From GCA-2746795 sp964643965 (lineage in GTDB: Bacteria > Chloroflexota > Anaerolineae > Promineifilales > Promineifilaceae), in NCBI GenBank assembly GCA_964643965.1, contig CAZXVH010000184.1, forward strand, positions 1 to 5,029: 5,029 nucleotides of DNA, read 5' to 3'. Position 1 is the stretch's first letter; each line of letters opens with the position of its first letter. Below are positions 1-5,029 of this stretch, piece after piece. The notes under the pieces are model-generated. The model was not told the origin of the DNA, made no database searches, and was given only the letters and a program-made list of their open reading frames with translations. A program made the position numbers and the translations under genes.

Positions 1-2436
1 TGCTGGAAATGTTTTCAAAATTTGCTGTACAAAAGTCGAGGCAAAGCCTTGAACATATAAATGTTTGAGCAGCACAGCCATCTGTGGCCCTGACTCAACA
101 AACGCCCGGATAAAGCCACCGGGTTGAGCCAGTCGGACGGCCTGCACCAATGCTTCTTCTGCTAATTGCGCCTTTTTTTGATGCTTGTACAGGAGCGCTT
201 GCAGAATCAACACTTTAATTTGATAAGGGACGTTATGGGCGCCGGTTACAATATCTTGCAGACGCATCAACTCGGTTTCTGCTTTTTGCAGGCTGGCTGG
301 CGACCCTTCCGCCAACCATATTTTGGCTGGCGTCAGCTGCGGCTGATAGGGATAAGGCATTAATTTGGATAAATCGGTCACATCAGTTTGATCAGCCCAC
401 ACGATGGCTTTATCTAACCGACCTTGTCGCGCCGCCAGGTCTGCTTGAAAGGCTCTGGCAATGAATAACAATGAGGGATGCTCTACTTCCAGACAAAAAT
501 TAACGGCCGTTTCCGACATCCCCCAGGCATCATCACTCCTATTTTGTGCCTGATAAATCAACGCTTGCCCAATAGCACTAAAAATAAAGGCTTGAAATTG
601 AAAGCCATGTTTCATATGCAGCACTGCCCGAAAATGGTGTTCTGCGCTATCGAACTCATTCCGCTCATAAAAGGCAAAACCCACCATATAGTGCATCATG
701 CTTTCAGAAGATAGCCAACCCAATCCATTCACCAACTCAAGTCCATTTTGCGCGGTATGAATAAGTTTCAGCAGATCACCAGAGAACCAATCGACAAAGC
801 TAATAGCGATTTTTTTACGAGCGCCATTGAGTACATCTGTCACCAAATGATCCGCTTCTCCCAAGATCATTAATCCGGCATCGCCGCCTTTTAATTGATG
901 AGCCGCTGTGCCCATATGTATCCAAAGGTATGCCAGTACCAATCCCCATTCCGGTTTGGTGTTGGACAATGCTTGTTGCGCATGGTAAATGACTTTTTCA
1001 GGTTCGGCCGCCCAATTAAATGTTATAGCGGCAAATGTATGGAGAGAACAATTCAGAAAACGCCTCTCTTCCGGCGTCAGAGAGTCATCATCTACATAGC
1101 GCTCTAAATAATTCCGAAACGTCTCAACCCGGCTAAACCTCATTCTGGACAGCATAAGCCAGGCCAGCAGTATCAGTAGCCGGGGCTGTTCATTGATGAC
1201 GACTGCTGGGAATTTGTTTAACAGCCTTTCCAGCAAAAGCCAGCGCTCCTTGTTTACCAGAGTCAGGCCATGCGCTGAGACGATAGTGACCGCCGCTGTC
1301 ACATCTCCACTTAAAAGAGCATGATCAATGGACTCTTCAATAAATCCGTTGGCGGCCAGCCACCGGCTGGCTCGCACATGCAACTCTGCTACTTCAGTCG
1401 GTGAAAATTTTTCGTCCAGGCGCTGCCGCAGAAGGTCTCGGAACAGTTTGTGATAACGATACCATTCCTTATGATTATCCAGCGATTCGACAAACATCCC
1501 TTCTCGCTCTAACTTGGGCAGAATCTTGGGGTCGAAGGAGTCCGCTCCCATCATGGTGGCGCACAGGGGGAGCGAGAAGCGGTTGAGGATGGAGGATTGA
1601 AGCAAAAAGTCGATAACGGCCGTTGGACACCGCGCCAACACCTCATCCACCAAATAGTCCACTACATATTGGTTATCCACTTGTAAAATGGCTGGTTGAT
1701 AATCGCTCACCCCCCAACGTCGAATAGCAATCGTGGCCAAACGCAATCCGACCGCCCATCCTTCTGTTTTTTCAGTCAAAATTCTAATTGTTTCAACATC
1801 TGGTTTAGCGGGAAGCAACTGCTCGGTAAAGCTGGCAACTTCTGAGTCCGAAAAGCACAAATCTTTAGCCCGCACTTCGATCATTTTACCCTTGGCCCGG
1901 AGCTTTGCTAACGATGGTGGTGGATCAAAACGGCTGGTCAATGCCAAGTGAAAATGAGGCAGCGGATACTGCAACAAACCATCTAAAAGCAGGTGGATAT
2001 CTTCATTTGTCAGGATATGAAAATCATCCAACACCAACAAAAAATCCTGATCTATTTTGTCTATCTCATTAATCAAATAAGTGGTAATAACAGGCAGTGA
2101 GGGCAGCGCAGATACCTGAGAATATCCATATATCTGCTCGCCAAAATTGGGGAAAATAGATTTCATGCTTTCCAAGAAATAACTCAGAAAAACGGTCAAG
2201 TCATTATCCCCCTCATCCAGGGAAATCCAGGCAGTAGGGCATTGAAGCTGTCCAACCCAGGCACTCACCAATGTTGTCTTGCCATATCCAGCCGGCGCGC
2301 TCACCACAACTATCTGATGATGCCTGCCTTTTTCTAATTGGGCTAACAATCGGGGGCGTAAAACGTGGTCATTTGGCAGCGTGGGACGGTACAGCTTTGC
2401 GTGTAAAAAATAGAGAGGTGCAATATTATCGGGCAT
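1..2436 (-). CDS. MalT-like LuxR-family STAND transcriptional regulator, 3' end beyond the window
   Basis: The frame is open for 812 codons from the ATG at 2436 to base 1 with no stop, so the C terminus is missing. The N-terminal NTPase domain has a Walker A motif SAPAGYGKTT (residues 46-55, Lys53), a Walker B strand DFLLVLDDFH (131-140) and a sensor-like LALTSRFDPP (164-173). Next come the family motifs TEGWAVGLRLA (224-234) and YHKLFRDLLRQRL (328-340), then a long helical TPR-like region (about 345-800). Residues near 786-803, GGFIRAFVESGP followed by MAVLLK, match the segment that in this family precedes the linker to the LuxR helix-turn-helix. About 60-110 residues including that domain are therefore expected outside. 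In MalT relatives ATP and an inducer drive oligomerisation and promoter binding; the inducer here is unknown. No good Shine-Dalgarno precedes the ATG; in-frame GTG codons lie 5 and 12 codons upstream, before an in-frame TGA. Family assignment is firm, target genes unknown. Confidence 0.93.
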   Translation of the reverse strand, partial: MPDNIAPLYFLHAKLYRPTLPNDHVLRPRLLAQLEKGRHHQIVVVSAPAGYGKTTLVSAWVGQLQCPTAWISLDEGDNDLTVFLSYFLESMKSIFPNFGEQIYGYSQVSALPSLPVITTYLINEIDKIDQDFLLVLDDFHILTNEDIHLLLDGLLQYPLPHFHLALTSRFDPPPSLAKLRAKGKMIEVRAKDLCFSDSEVASFTEQLLPAKPDVETIRILTEKTEGWAVGLRLATIAIRRWGVSDYQPAILQVDNQYVVDYLVDEVLARCPTAVIDFLLQSSILNRFSLPLCATMMGADSFDPKILPKLEREGMFVESLDNHKEWYRYHKLFRDLLRQRLDEKFSPTEVAELHVRASRWLAANGFIEESIDHALLSGDVTAAVTIVSAHGLTLVNKERWLLLERLLNKFPAVVINEQPRLLILLAWLMLSRMRFSRVETFRNYLERYVDDDSLTPEERRFLNCSLHTFAAITFNWAAEPEKVIYHAQQALSNTKPEWGLVLAYLWIHMGTAAHQLKGGDAGLMILGEADHLVTDVLNGARKKIAISFVDWFSGDLLKLIHTAQNGLELVNGLGWLSSESMMHYMVGFAFYERNEFDSAEHHFRAVLHMKHGFQFQAFIFSAIGQALIYQAQNRSDDAWGMSETAVNFCLEVEHPSLLFIARAFQADLAARQGRLDKAIVWADQTDVTDLSKLMPYPYQPQLTPAKIWLAEGSPASLQKAETELMRLQDIVTGAHNVPYQIKVLILQALLYKHQKKAQLAEEALVQAVRLAQPGGFIRAFVESGPQMAVLLKHLYVQGFASTFVQQILKTFPA
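502..511. repeat. AACGGCCGTT palindrome, one of four copies
   Basis: This perfect 10-bp palindrome occurs at 502-511, 1615-1624, 3577-3586 and 4115-4124. The first two lie in the regulator gene, the third in the hydrolase-like remnant and the fourth at the 3' end of the hydrolase. In the three intact-gene copies the minus-strand reading gives ACG GCC GTT (Thr-Ala-Val). The motif could be a genome-wide over-represented palindrome comparable in kind to cyanobacterial HIP1, but that is inference. Confidence 0.7.
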
Positions 2437-2479
2437 TTTACGTCTAATCACGGTCCGCTTATGCAACCACACTCAATTA

Positions 2480-2509
2480 AAAATATCTGATGGTTAATTT
2501 CCAGAACAA
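2480..2509 (-). promoter_or_regulatory. Weak sigma70-type promoter candidate for the regulator
   Basis: On the minus strand TTGTTC (2509-2504) and TATTTT (2485-2480) are separated by 18 nt and would place a transcription start about 35-40 nt before the ATG at 2436. Both boxes match consensus poorly. An alternative -10, TATAAC (2515-2510), lacks a -35 box. The call rests on position and AT-richness only. Confidence 0.2.
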
Positions 2510-2537
2510 GTTATATAAAGAGACGGGCTGGAAGAGT

Positions 2538-2574
2538 TCTCTTTAGAGAGAGTGATGAATAATGGCGCATTAAT
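2538..2574. repeat. Pair of small palindromes upstream of the regulator
   Basis: TCTCT-TT-AGAGA (2538-2549) is a perfect 5-bp-arm inverted repeat. Sixteen bases into this stretch's right half, 2558-2574 reads AATAATGGCGCATTAAT, with 7-nt arms that differ from perfect symmetry at one pair. They lie about 100-140 bp before the regulator start and could be operator half-sites, but such short palindromes also arise by chance in AT-rich DNA. Confidence 0.25.
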
Positions 2575-2617
2575 TTTTCAGAATAGATATATACCCAGAG
2601 GTGGCGCGGTCAGAAAG

Positions 2618-2633
2618 CAGCCCTTCGGGACTG
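2618..2633 (-). terminator. Possible weak terminator hairpin
   Basis: The minus strand reads CAGTCC-CGAA-GGGCTG, a six-pair stem with one G-U wobble and a four-base loop. On the plus strand the same position would be a C-A mismatch, so the structure favours minus-strand RNA. It lies after the nucleotidyltransferase and the membrane-gene remnant and before the regulator. There is no downstream U-tract, so intrinsic termination would be weak at best. Confidence 0.2.
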
Positions 2634-2719
2634 AGATGCGGCCACAGCAAGTATAACACGGCCTGAATTATACTCGGATTCTCTTTAGCATCAATAATAG
2701 GGAGTTGAGCGAGGCTGTT

Positions 2720-2808
2720 ACCATCAATCCATTTTGTAACGCATCTGCGCTCGCTTTTCGCCCCGCCAACAGACCACCAACGAGTGTGCCAACACCAATA
2801 TGGTTTCT
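2720..2808 (-). pseudogene. Truncated second copy of the four-helix membrane protein gene
   Basis: Bases 2720-2799 align without gaps to 3753-3832 inside the intact membrane gene, with 12 mismatches in 80 (about 85% identity) and an exact 27-base block at the left end. The minus-strand frame starts IGVGTLVGGLLAGRK and ends DALQNGLMV, matching residues 68-94 of the intact protein with changes at only four positions. Most other base changes are synonymous, so this was once a selected paralogue and not a fresh duplicate. Immediately upstream, 2797-2808 (minus AGAAACCATATT) matches the leader of the intact gene at 4047-4058. The copy therefore looks like leader joined to mid-gene by loss of about 200 bp including start codon and first helix. 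After LMV the frame diverges and stops within about 20 codons. It is probably non-functional. Confidence 0.8.
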
Positions 2809-2842
2809 TTTCTCCGTGACAAGCCAAAGATGCGAGAGCCAC

Positions 2843-3514
2843 TCAAGACGCTTTCGACCCTGTCCCTTTTTGATAACGTGCTATCCGTCGTTGTATTTCT
2901 GCCACAATATGCTTGACTTCAACCATATCACTCTCATTTAAATGGCCTGACAATTCTTTTTCCAACGCTGCCATATCTACTGGATAATCATGTAATAGCG
3001 TGGCGATGTCGTTTTCATAGATACCTACCCGTGAAAAACTGCCTTGACGATACAGTGAAGGCAGCGCATACAATTTCAGCAATATTAACCCTGCTACGGT
3101 TGCAGTTGTTATCTCCTGTTCTTGAAAATGTTGGGCGCTGGCATATTTTCGTTTGACTTTATCAAAGAGTGGATTTTCAGTCAGCAGCAGGTCGATCTGT
3201 AAGCCTTCATAGTCGCCACGGGCAAAATACATATCCTGGCTGCTTATTTTTATTTCTGGCAGTTTAGCCAGCGAAGAAAGAGCCATGATCAGGTCAATAT
3301 CTTGTGTATTACGGCCTTCAATATAGGTGAGCAAAGCCACGCCGCCAACGAGAACATAGCTGATTTCTCTTTGTTCGAGAAGCGTGAAAAGTCGGTTAAC
3401 GGTTTGGGGGAGAGAATCAATATTCATGGGATTCACAGACGAATTTTTGAAGTCGAAAACGACTGCATTTTGAATGACTTTACCAATATCAAGGGGAGCT
3501 TGGGTTGTATTCAT
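2843..3514 (-). CDS. MNT/AbiEii-like nucleotidyltransferase-fold protein
   Basis: The 223-residue protein shows the core of the polymerase-beta-type nucleotidyltransferase fold: a Gly-Gly motif in YVLVGGVALL (residues 53-62), the Asp-x-Asp pair in QDIDLIM (Asp72, Asp74) and a third acidic residue in LQIDLLL (Asp108). A helical C-terminal half follows, with LILLKLYALPSLYRQG (143-158) and YENDIATLLH (166-175), resembling the region after the catalytic core in AbiEii/DUF1814-type proteins. Such enzymes transfer a nucleotide to RNA, protein or a small molecule; several are toxins, others are housekeeping or unknown. The substrate cannot be read here. No antitoxin or HEPN partner lies beside it, so a toxin role is not supported. 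I chose the ATG at 3514 because a perfect extended -10 lies 6 nt before it; the alternative Met30 has no ribosome binding site. It looks AT-richer than the hydrolase and sits between two gene remnants, suggesting later insertion. Confidence 0.88.
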   Translation of the reverse strand: MNTTQAPLDIGKVIQNAVVFDFKNSSVNPMNIDSLPQTVNRLFTLLEQREISYVLVGGVALLTYIEGRNTQDIDLIMALSSLAKLPEIKISSQDMYFARGDYEGLQIDLLLTENPLFDKVKRKYASAQHFQEQEITTATVAGLILLKLYALPSLYRQGSFSRVGIYENDIATLLHDYPVDMAALEKELSGHLNESDMVEVKHIVAEIQRRIARYQKGTGSKAS

Positions 3515-3520
3515 AGGGCA

Positions 3521-3529
3521 ATTATAACA
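3521..3529 (-). promoter_or_regulatory. Extended -10 promoter giving a probable leaderless mRNA
   Basis: The minus strand reads TGTTATAAT (3529-3521), an exact TGn-TATAAT extended -10 element. Only six bases separate it from the nucleotidyltransferase ATG at 3514, so transcription is predicted to begin at or within a base or two of that ATG. The sequence before the ATG (TTGCCCT) has no Shine-Dalgarno, which agrees with leaderless translation. No clear -35 hexamer is visible at 16-18 nt, as is common for extended -10 promoters. Confidence 0.6.
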
Positions 3530-3534
3530 TTATG

Positions 3535-3597
3535 CTACTGATTCTCGTTTAGAAATAACGCAATGGGTTTGATGACAACGGCCGTTTCCCGTTGCAA
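3535..3597 (-). pseudogene. C-terminal remnant resembling the alpha/beta hydrolase
   Basis: After the membrane-protein stop, a minus-strand frame reads LQRETAVVIKPIALFLNENQ and ends at TAG (3537-3535). It aligns to the hydrolase C terminus QEKTAVVVETVALFFEEDQ with about 10 of 19 identities and mostly conservative changes, and stops two codons earlier. The shared DNA block with 4113-4134 has 3 mismatches in 22 bases. A His a few residues upstream (DYDTHLIF) may correspond to the catalytic His of the intact enzyme, with a one-residue offset; this part is weak. No start codon or upstream hydrolase sequence survives because the membrane gene lies there. Since a membrane-gene remnant also lies downstream, a decayed tandem copy of the hydrolase/membrane pair is the simplest reading. 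The alternative is chance similarity centred on an AACGGCCGTT element. Confidence 0.5.
3576..3594. repeat. Six-base-pair inverted repeat overlapping the AACGGCCGTT site
   Basis: CAACGG (3576-3581) and CCGTTG (3589-3594) form a perfect stem around a 7-base loop. A run of seven A follows on the plus strand, which means the U-tract precedes the hairpin in minus-strand RNA, the wrong side for an intrinsic terminator. The structure lies in the gap between the membrane gene and the nucleotidyltransferase. Confidence 0.3.
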
Positions 3598-3625
3598 AAA
3601 AATCAAATGTGTGTCGTAATCAACG

Positions 3626-4033
3626 TCACCTACTGCTCAGCTTACCACCTAACCAACCGCCACCCAAAGCAAAGATGAAACTCACAATCGCCCATACTGA
3701 AAAACCACCGAAGAGGCTAAGGACAAAGCCCAAGATGGCGGTGATAAGACCAACCATCAATCCATTTTGTAACGCATCTTCTTTTACTTTTCGTCCTGCG
3801 AGTAGACCACCAACGAGTGTGCCAATACCGATGAAGATGCTCGTTATTCCCAGCGCATTGCTGGCCGCAAATTCGTTTATCATGGCCGTATCTGGCGCAC
3901 CCCTTGCCCCGAAACCGAGATAAGTAGCATAGCCTGTCACCACACAAATCGAGCTGCCATAGGTGATAATAAACGCAATCACCACACCTAAAACCACCCA
4001 AACCCATTTAATATTTGCTAGATTTATTGACAT
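3626..4033 (-). CDS. Small four-helix integral membrane protein of unknown function
   Basis: The 135-residue protein is almost wholly hydrophobic. Predicted membrane segments lie at about residues 10-32 (from WVWVVLGVVIAF), 61-80 (ending GTLVGGLLAG), 88-108 (LQNGLMVGLITAILGFVLSL) and 111-131 (FSVWAIVSFIFALGGGWLGG). A charged turn RKVKED (81-86) separates helices 2 and 3, and glycine-rich motifs in helices 2 and 4 suggest tight helix packing. By the positive-inside rule this loop is probably cytoplasmic. The style resembles small TIGR04086/YrzE-like membrane proteins, but I cannot assign it to that family. A strong ribosome binding site precedes the ATG. The gene begins 33 nt after the hydrolase stop in the same direction and is probably co-transcribed with it. 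Residues 68-94 are duplicated in the downstream remnant, marking them as the conserved part of the paralogous pair. Confidence 0.85.
   Translation of the reverse strand: MSINLANIKWVWVVLGVVIAFIITYGSSICVVTGYATYLGFGARGAPDTAMINEFAASNALGITSIFIGIGTLVGGLLAGRKVKEDALQNGLMVGLITAILGFVLSLFGGFSVWAIVSFIFALGGGWLGGKLSSR
3753..3832 (-). repeat. Segment duplicated at 2720-2799
   Basis: This 80-base part of the membrane gene has a gap-free counterpart about 1.03 kb away in the same orientation. The two differ at 12 positions, clustered in the codons for the RKVKED turn. The exact identity block is 3753-3779. Direct repeats of this kind could also support deletion of the intervening nucleotidyltransferase by recombination. 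Confidence 0.85.
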
Positions 4034-4038
4034 GACTT

Positions 4039-4046
4039 TCTCCTTT
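4039..4046 (-). promoter_or_regulatory. Strong ribosome binding site of the membrane protein gene
   Basis: The minus strand carries AAAGGAGA, with GGAG ending six bases before the ATG at 4033. It is the best Shine-Dalgarno in the window, it fixes the start of the membrane protein, and it contrasts with the neighbouring nucleotidyltransferase, which has none. In the downstream remnant the sequence just upstream of this site is kept but the site itself is lost. Confidence 0.85.
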
Positions 4047-4066
4047 AATATGGTTTCTCTTTTAGC

Positions 4067-5020
4067 TTAGATTGATTGATCTTCCTCGAAAAACAACGCA
4101 ACCGTCTCTACCACAACGGCCGTTTTCTCTTGCACCGGCACATGACCACACGCAGCCAGCCGGTGCAGTTCCGCATTCGGAAACAGTGCGACCAACGCTT
4201 CCCCATCAGCCACCGATACAACCGCATCATCCTCACCCCAAATCAAACAAATGGGATGCGCCAGCTTGCTCAAGTCAGGACCGGAGCCATTGTAAGCCAT
4301 CGCTTTCAATACATCCGCAGAGGCGCGGGCATTCTGGTAATCACGCATTCGGCGCGGCCAAAGCGAATCTGGCTGCTGCTCCGGTTGGTAAAAGGCGCTT
4401 TTCACCTGATACGGCAAAACCAGGCGCGACTGGGAAATCGTCGTGCCTAAATCAACCAAACCCAACGAAATGCCAGCCTTGATGAGCACATCCGGCACGT
4501 TCTGCGCCGACAACAAGGCGGGGGCGATGAGAACCAGTCGCGCCACATCTTCTGGATAGGCTAACGCAAAATGCGCCGCCAAGACGCCGCCAAATGAATG
4601 CCCAACTACTAAACATTGCGCCACGCCCAAGACATCGAGGAAGGCCGCCACCCATTCCACCAGATGATCCATGGTGTAAGGCGTTGTCATGTCGGAAAAG
4701 CCAAATCCGGGGATGTCAGGGGCGATGAGATGGTAGTCGTCGGCCAGAGCCGCCATCAGTTCACGGTACGCATCACCGGAGGAGGTCATGCCGTGAAGAA
4801 GGAGAACCGTTGGTTTATTTGGTGGCAACGAGGACTCAGCTTGTCGAAGGCCAGACGCCGCCTGAGCTTGTCGAAGGCCGTTGGTTTCGACAGGCTCAAC
4901 CAACTCCATCGCATTCCCCTGCCCCATCTTATAATAACTTGTCTCAATACCCAGAGCTTCAACGCTAAACCGGGGCAGTTCCCCAAAATCAAGCTGTTCA
5001 ATTTGTTCAACCTGTGCCAT
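4067..5020 (-). CDS. Alpha/beta-fold hydrolase
   Basis: A 317-residue protein if it starts at the ATG at 5020, which lies five bases after AAGG at the window edge. In-frame ATG (5023) and GTG (5026) are alternatives, and the true start could lie outside. Numbering from 5020: VLLLHGMTSSGD (72-83) holds the His-Gly oxyanion motif, GHSFGG (140-145) the nucleophile Ser142, LIWGEDDAVV (259-268) the acid (probably Asp265), and CGHVPVQE (291-298) the catalytic His293. All triad elements are present, so an active esterase, lipase or related hydrolase is likely; the substrate is not readable. No signal peptide is evident, so it is probably cytoplasmic. Residues about 39-65 (LVEPVETNGLRQ, then GLRQAES) come from a short repeat cluster between the first strands and the HG loop. 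The protein ends in EEDQSI and is followed 33 nt later by the membrane protein. A degraded relative of its C terminus lies downstream of that gene. Confidence 0.93.
   Translation of the reverse strand: MAQVEQIEQLDFGELPRFSVEALGIETSYYKMGQGNAMELVEPVETNGLRQAQAASGLRQAESSLPPNKPTVLLLHGMTSSGDAYRELMAALADDYHLIAPDIPGFGFSDMTTPYTMDHLVEWVAAFLDVLGVAQCLVVGHSFGGVLAAHFALAYPEDVARLVLIAPALLSAQNVPDVLIKAGISLGLVDLGTTISQSRLVLPYQVKSAFYQPEQQPDSLWPRRMRDYQNARASADVLKAMAYNGSGPDLSKLAHPICLIWGEDDAVVSVADGEALVALFPNAELHRLAACGHVPVQEKTAVVVETVALFFEEDQSI
4835..4900. repeat. Cluster of three CTTCGACAAGCTCAG-type repeats inside the hydrolase gene
   Basis: Two direct units (4835-4852 and 4862-4879) share 17 of 18 bases around TTGTCGAAGG. 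A third unit in opposite orientation (4886-4899, TTCGACAGGCTCAA) is the near reverse complement of the second, so 4862-4899 could form a long hairpin with a loop of about ten bases. The array is read in frame as the variable segment before the first catalytic motif of the hydrolase. Similar short palindromic elements are known as dispersed repeats in many bacterial genomes; here they have entered a gene without breaking it. Confidence 0.8.
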
Positions 5021-5029
5021 CATCACCTT

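Larger units (their letters stand above)
2437..2719. other. Gene-free stretch upstream of the regulator
   Basis: I find no convincing gene here. The minus frame that continues the membrane-protein remnant stops at a TAA soon after losing similarity. Another minus frame runs on to 2570, but its first half is the out-of-frame reading of the remnant and its tail (starting SLAQLPIIDAKEN) matches nothing I recognise. The stretch holds a weak hairpin (2618-2633), a near-palindrome AATAATGGCGCATTAAT (2558-2574), a TCTCT-TT-AGAGA inverted repeat (2538-2549) and a weak promoter candidate. It probably mixes decayed coding sequence with the control region of the regulator gene. Confidence 0.6.

Noticed and set aside
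166..1951. Several plus-strand frames of 60-80 codons opposite the regulator
   Set aside because: The minus strand carries one unbroken 812-codon frame with clear family motifs over the whole stretch.
2570..2842. A 90-codon minus-strand frame overlapping the membrane-gene remnant
   Set aside because: Its first half is the frame-shifted reading of the remnant (for example WWSVGG in place of LVGGLL), it has no convincing ribosome binding site, and its tail resembles no family I know.
2705..2941. Plus-strand frame across the remnant and the nucleotidyltransferase 3' end
   Set aside because: It is the antisense reading of both elements; a parallel antisense frame exists over the intact membrane gene, which explains their similarity.
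2843..3514. Complete toxin-antitoxin or abortive-infection module
   Set aside because: Only the nucleotidyltransferase is present; its neighbours are gene remnants, not an AbiEi-like or HEPN partner.
3576..3604. Intrinsic terminator for the hydrolase operon
   Set aside because: In minus-strand RNA the seven-U run comes before the hairpin, so the order is wrong for rho-independent termination.
3609..3923. Plus-strand 104-codon frame, and a minus-strand 96-codon frame at 3717-4007
   Set aside because: Both overlap the well-supported membrane protein and have Trp/Cys/His- or Pro-rich compositions typical of shadow frames.
4072..4482. Plus-strand frames of 136 and 124 codons opposite the hydrolase
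   Set aside because: They are antisense to a hydrolase with a complete catalytic triad and have no ribosome binding site or recognisable domain.
4835..4900. CRISPR array
   Set aside because: There are only three short units, one inverted, with no uniform spacers, and they are read as protein.

Overview
The window looks like bacterial chromosome of moderate GC. A very large MalT-type LuxR regulator, and a short repeat of the form CTTCGACAAGCTCAG placed inside a coding region, fit Chloroflexota (Anaerolineae-like) best. That assignment is inference from style, not from a marker gene. Every gene I can support lies on the minus strand, so transcription runs right to left. No RNA genes, CRISPR array or transposase were seen.

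Layout in transcription order: (1) 5020-4067, a complete alpha/beta hydrolase with an intact catalytic triad and a repeat-derived insert near its N terminus. (2) 4033-3626, a 135-residue four-helix membrane protein with a strong ribosome binding site, 33 nt after the hydrolase and probably co-transcribed with it. (3) 3597-3535, a short frame that appears to be the C-terminal remnant of a second hydrolase. (4) 3514-2843, a MNT/AbiEii-like nucleotidyltransferase of 223 residues, preceded by a perfect extended -10 box so close to the ATG that its mRNA is probably leaderless. (5) 2808-2720, a truncated, diverged second copy of the membrane-protein gene. (6) 2719-2437, a gene-free stretch with small palindromes and a weak promoter candidate. 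(7) 2436-1, the first 812 codons of a STAND-class LuxR/MalT-like regulator whose C-terminal DNA-binding domain lies beyond the left edge. This frame has no stop and fills nearly half the window.

The most interesting structure is the middle. Remnants 3 and 5 are in the same order as the intact pair 1 and 2. This suggests an ancestral tandem duplication of a [hydrolase - membrane protein] cassette. The downstream copy decayed, and the nucleotidyltransferase now sits where the hydrolase'/membrane' intergenic gap would have been. A 10-bp palindrome, AACGGCCGTT, also occurs four times in 5 kb, far above chance, and three of the four lie in coding sequence in the same frame (Thr-Ala-Val). I see no clear evidence for a new multi-gene defence or signalling system; the nucleotidyltransferase has no recognisable antitoxin or HEPN partner here.
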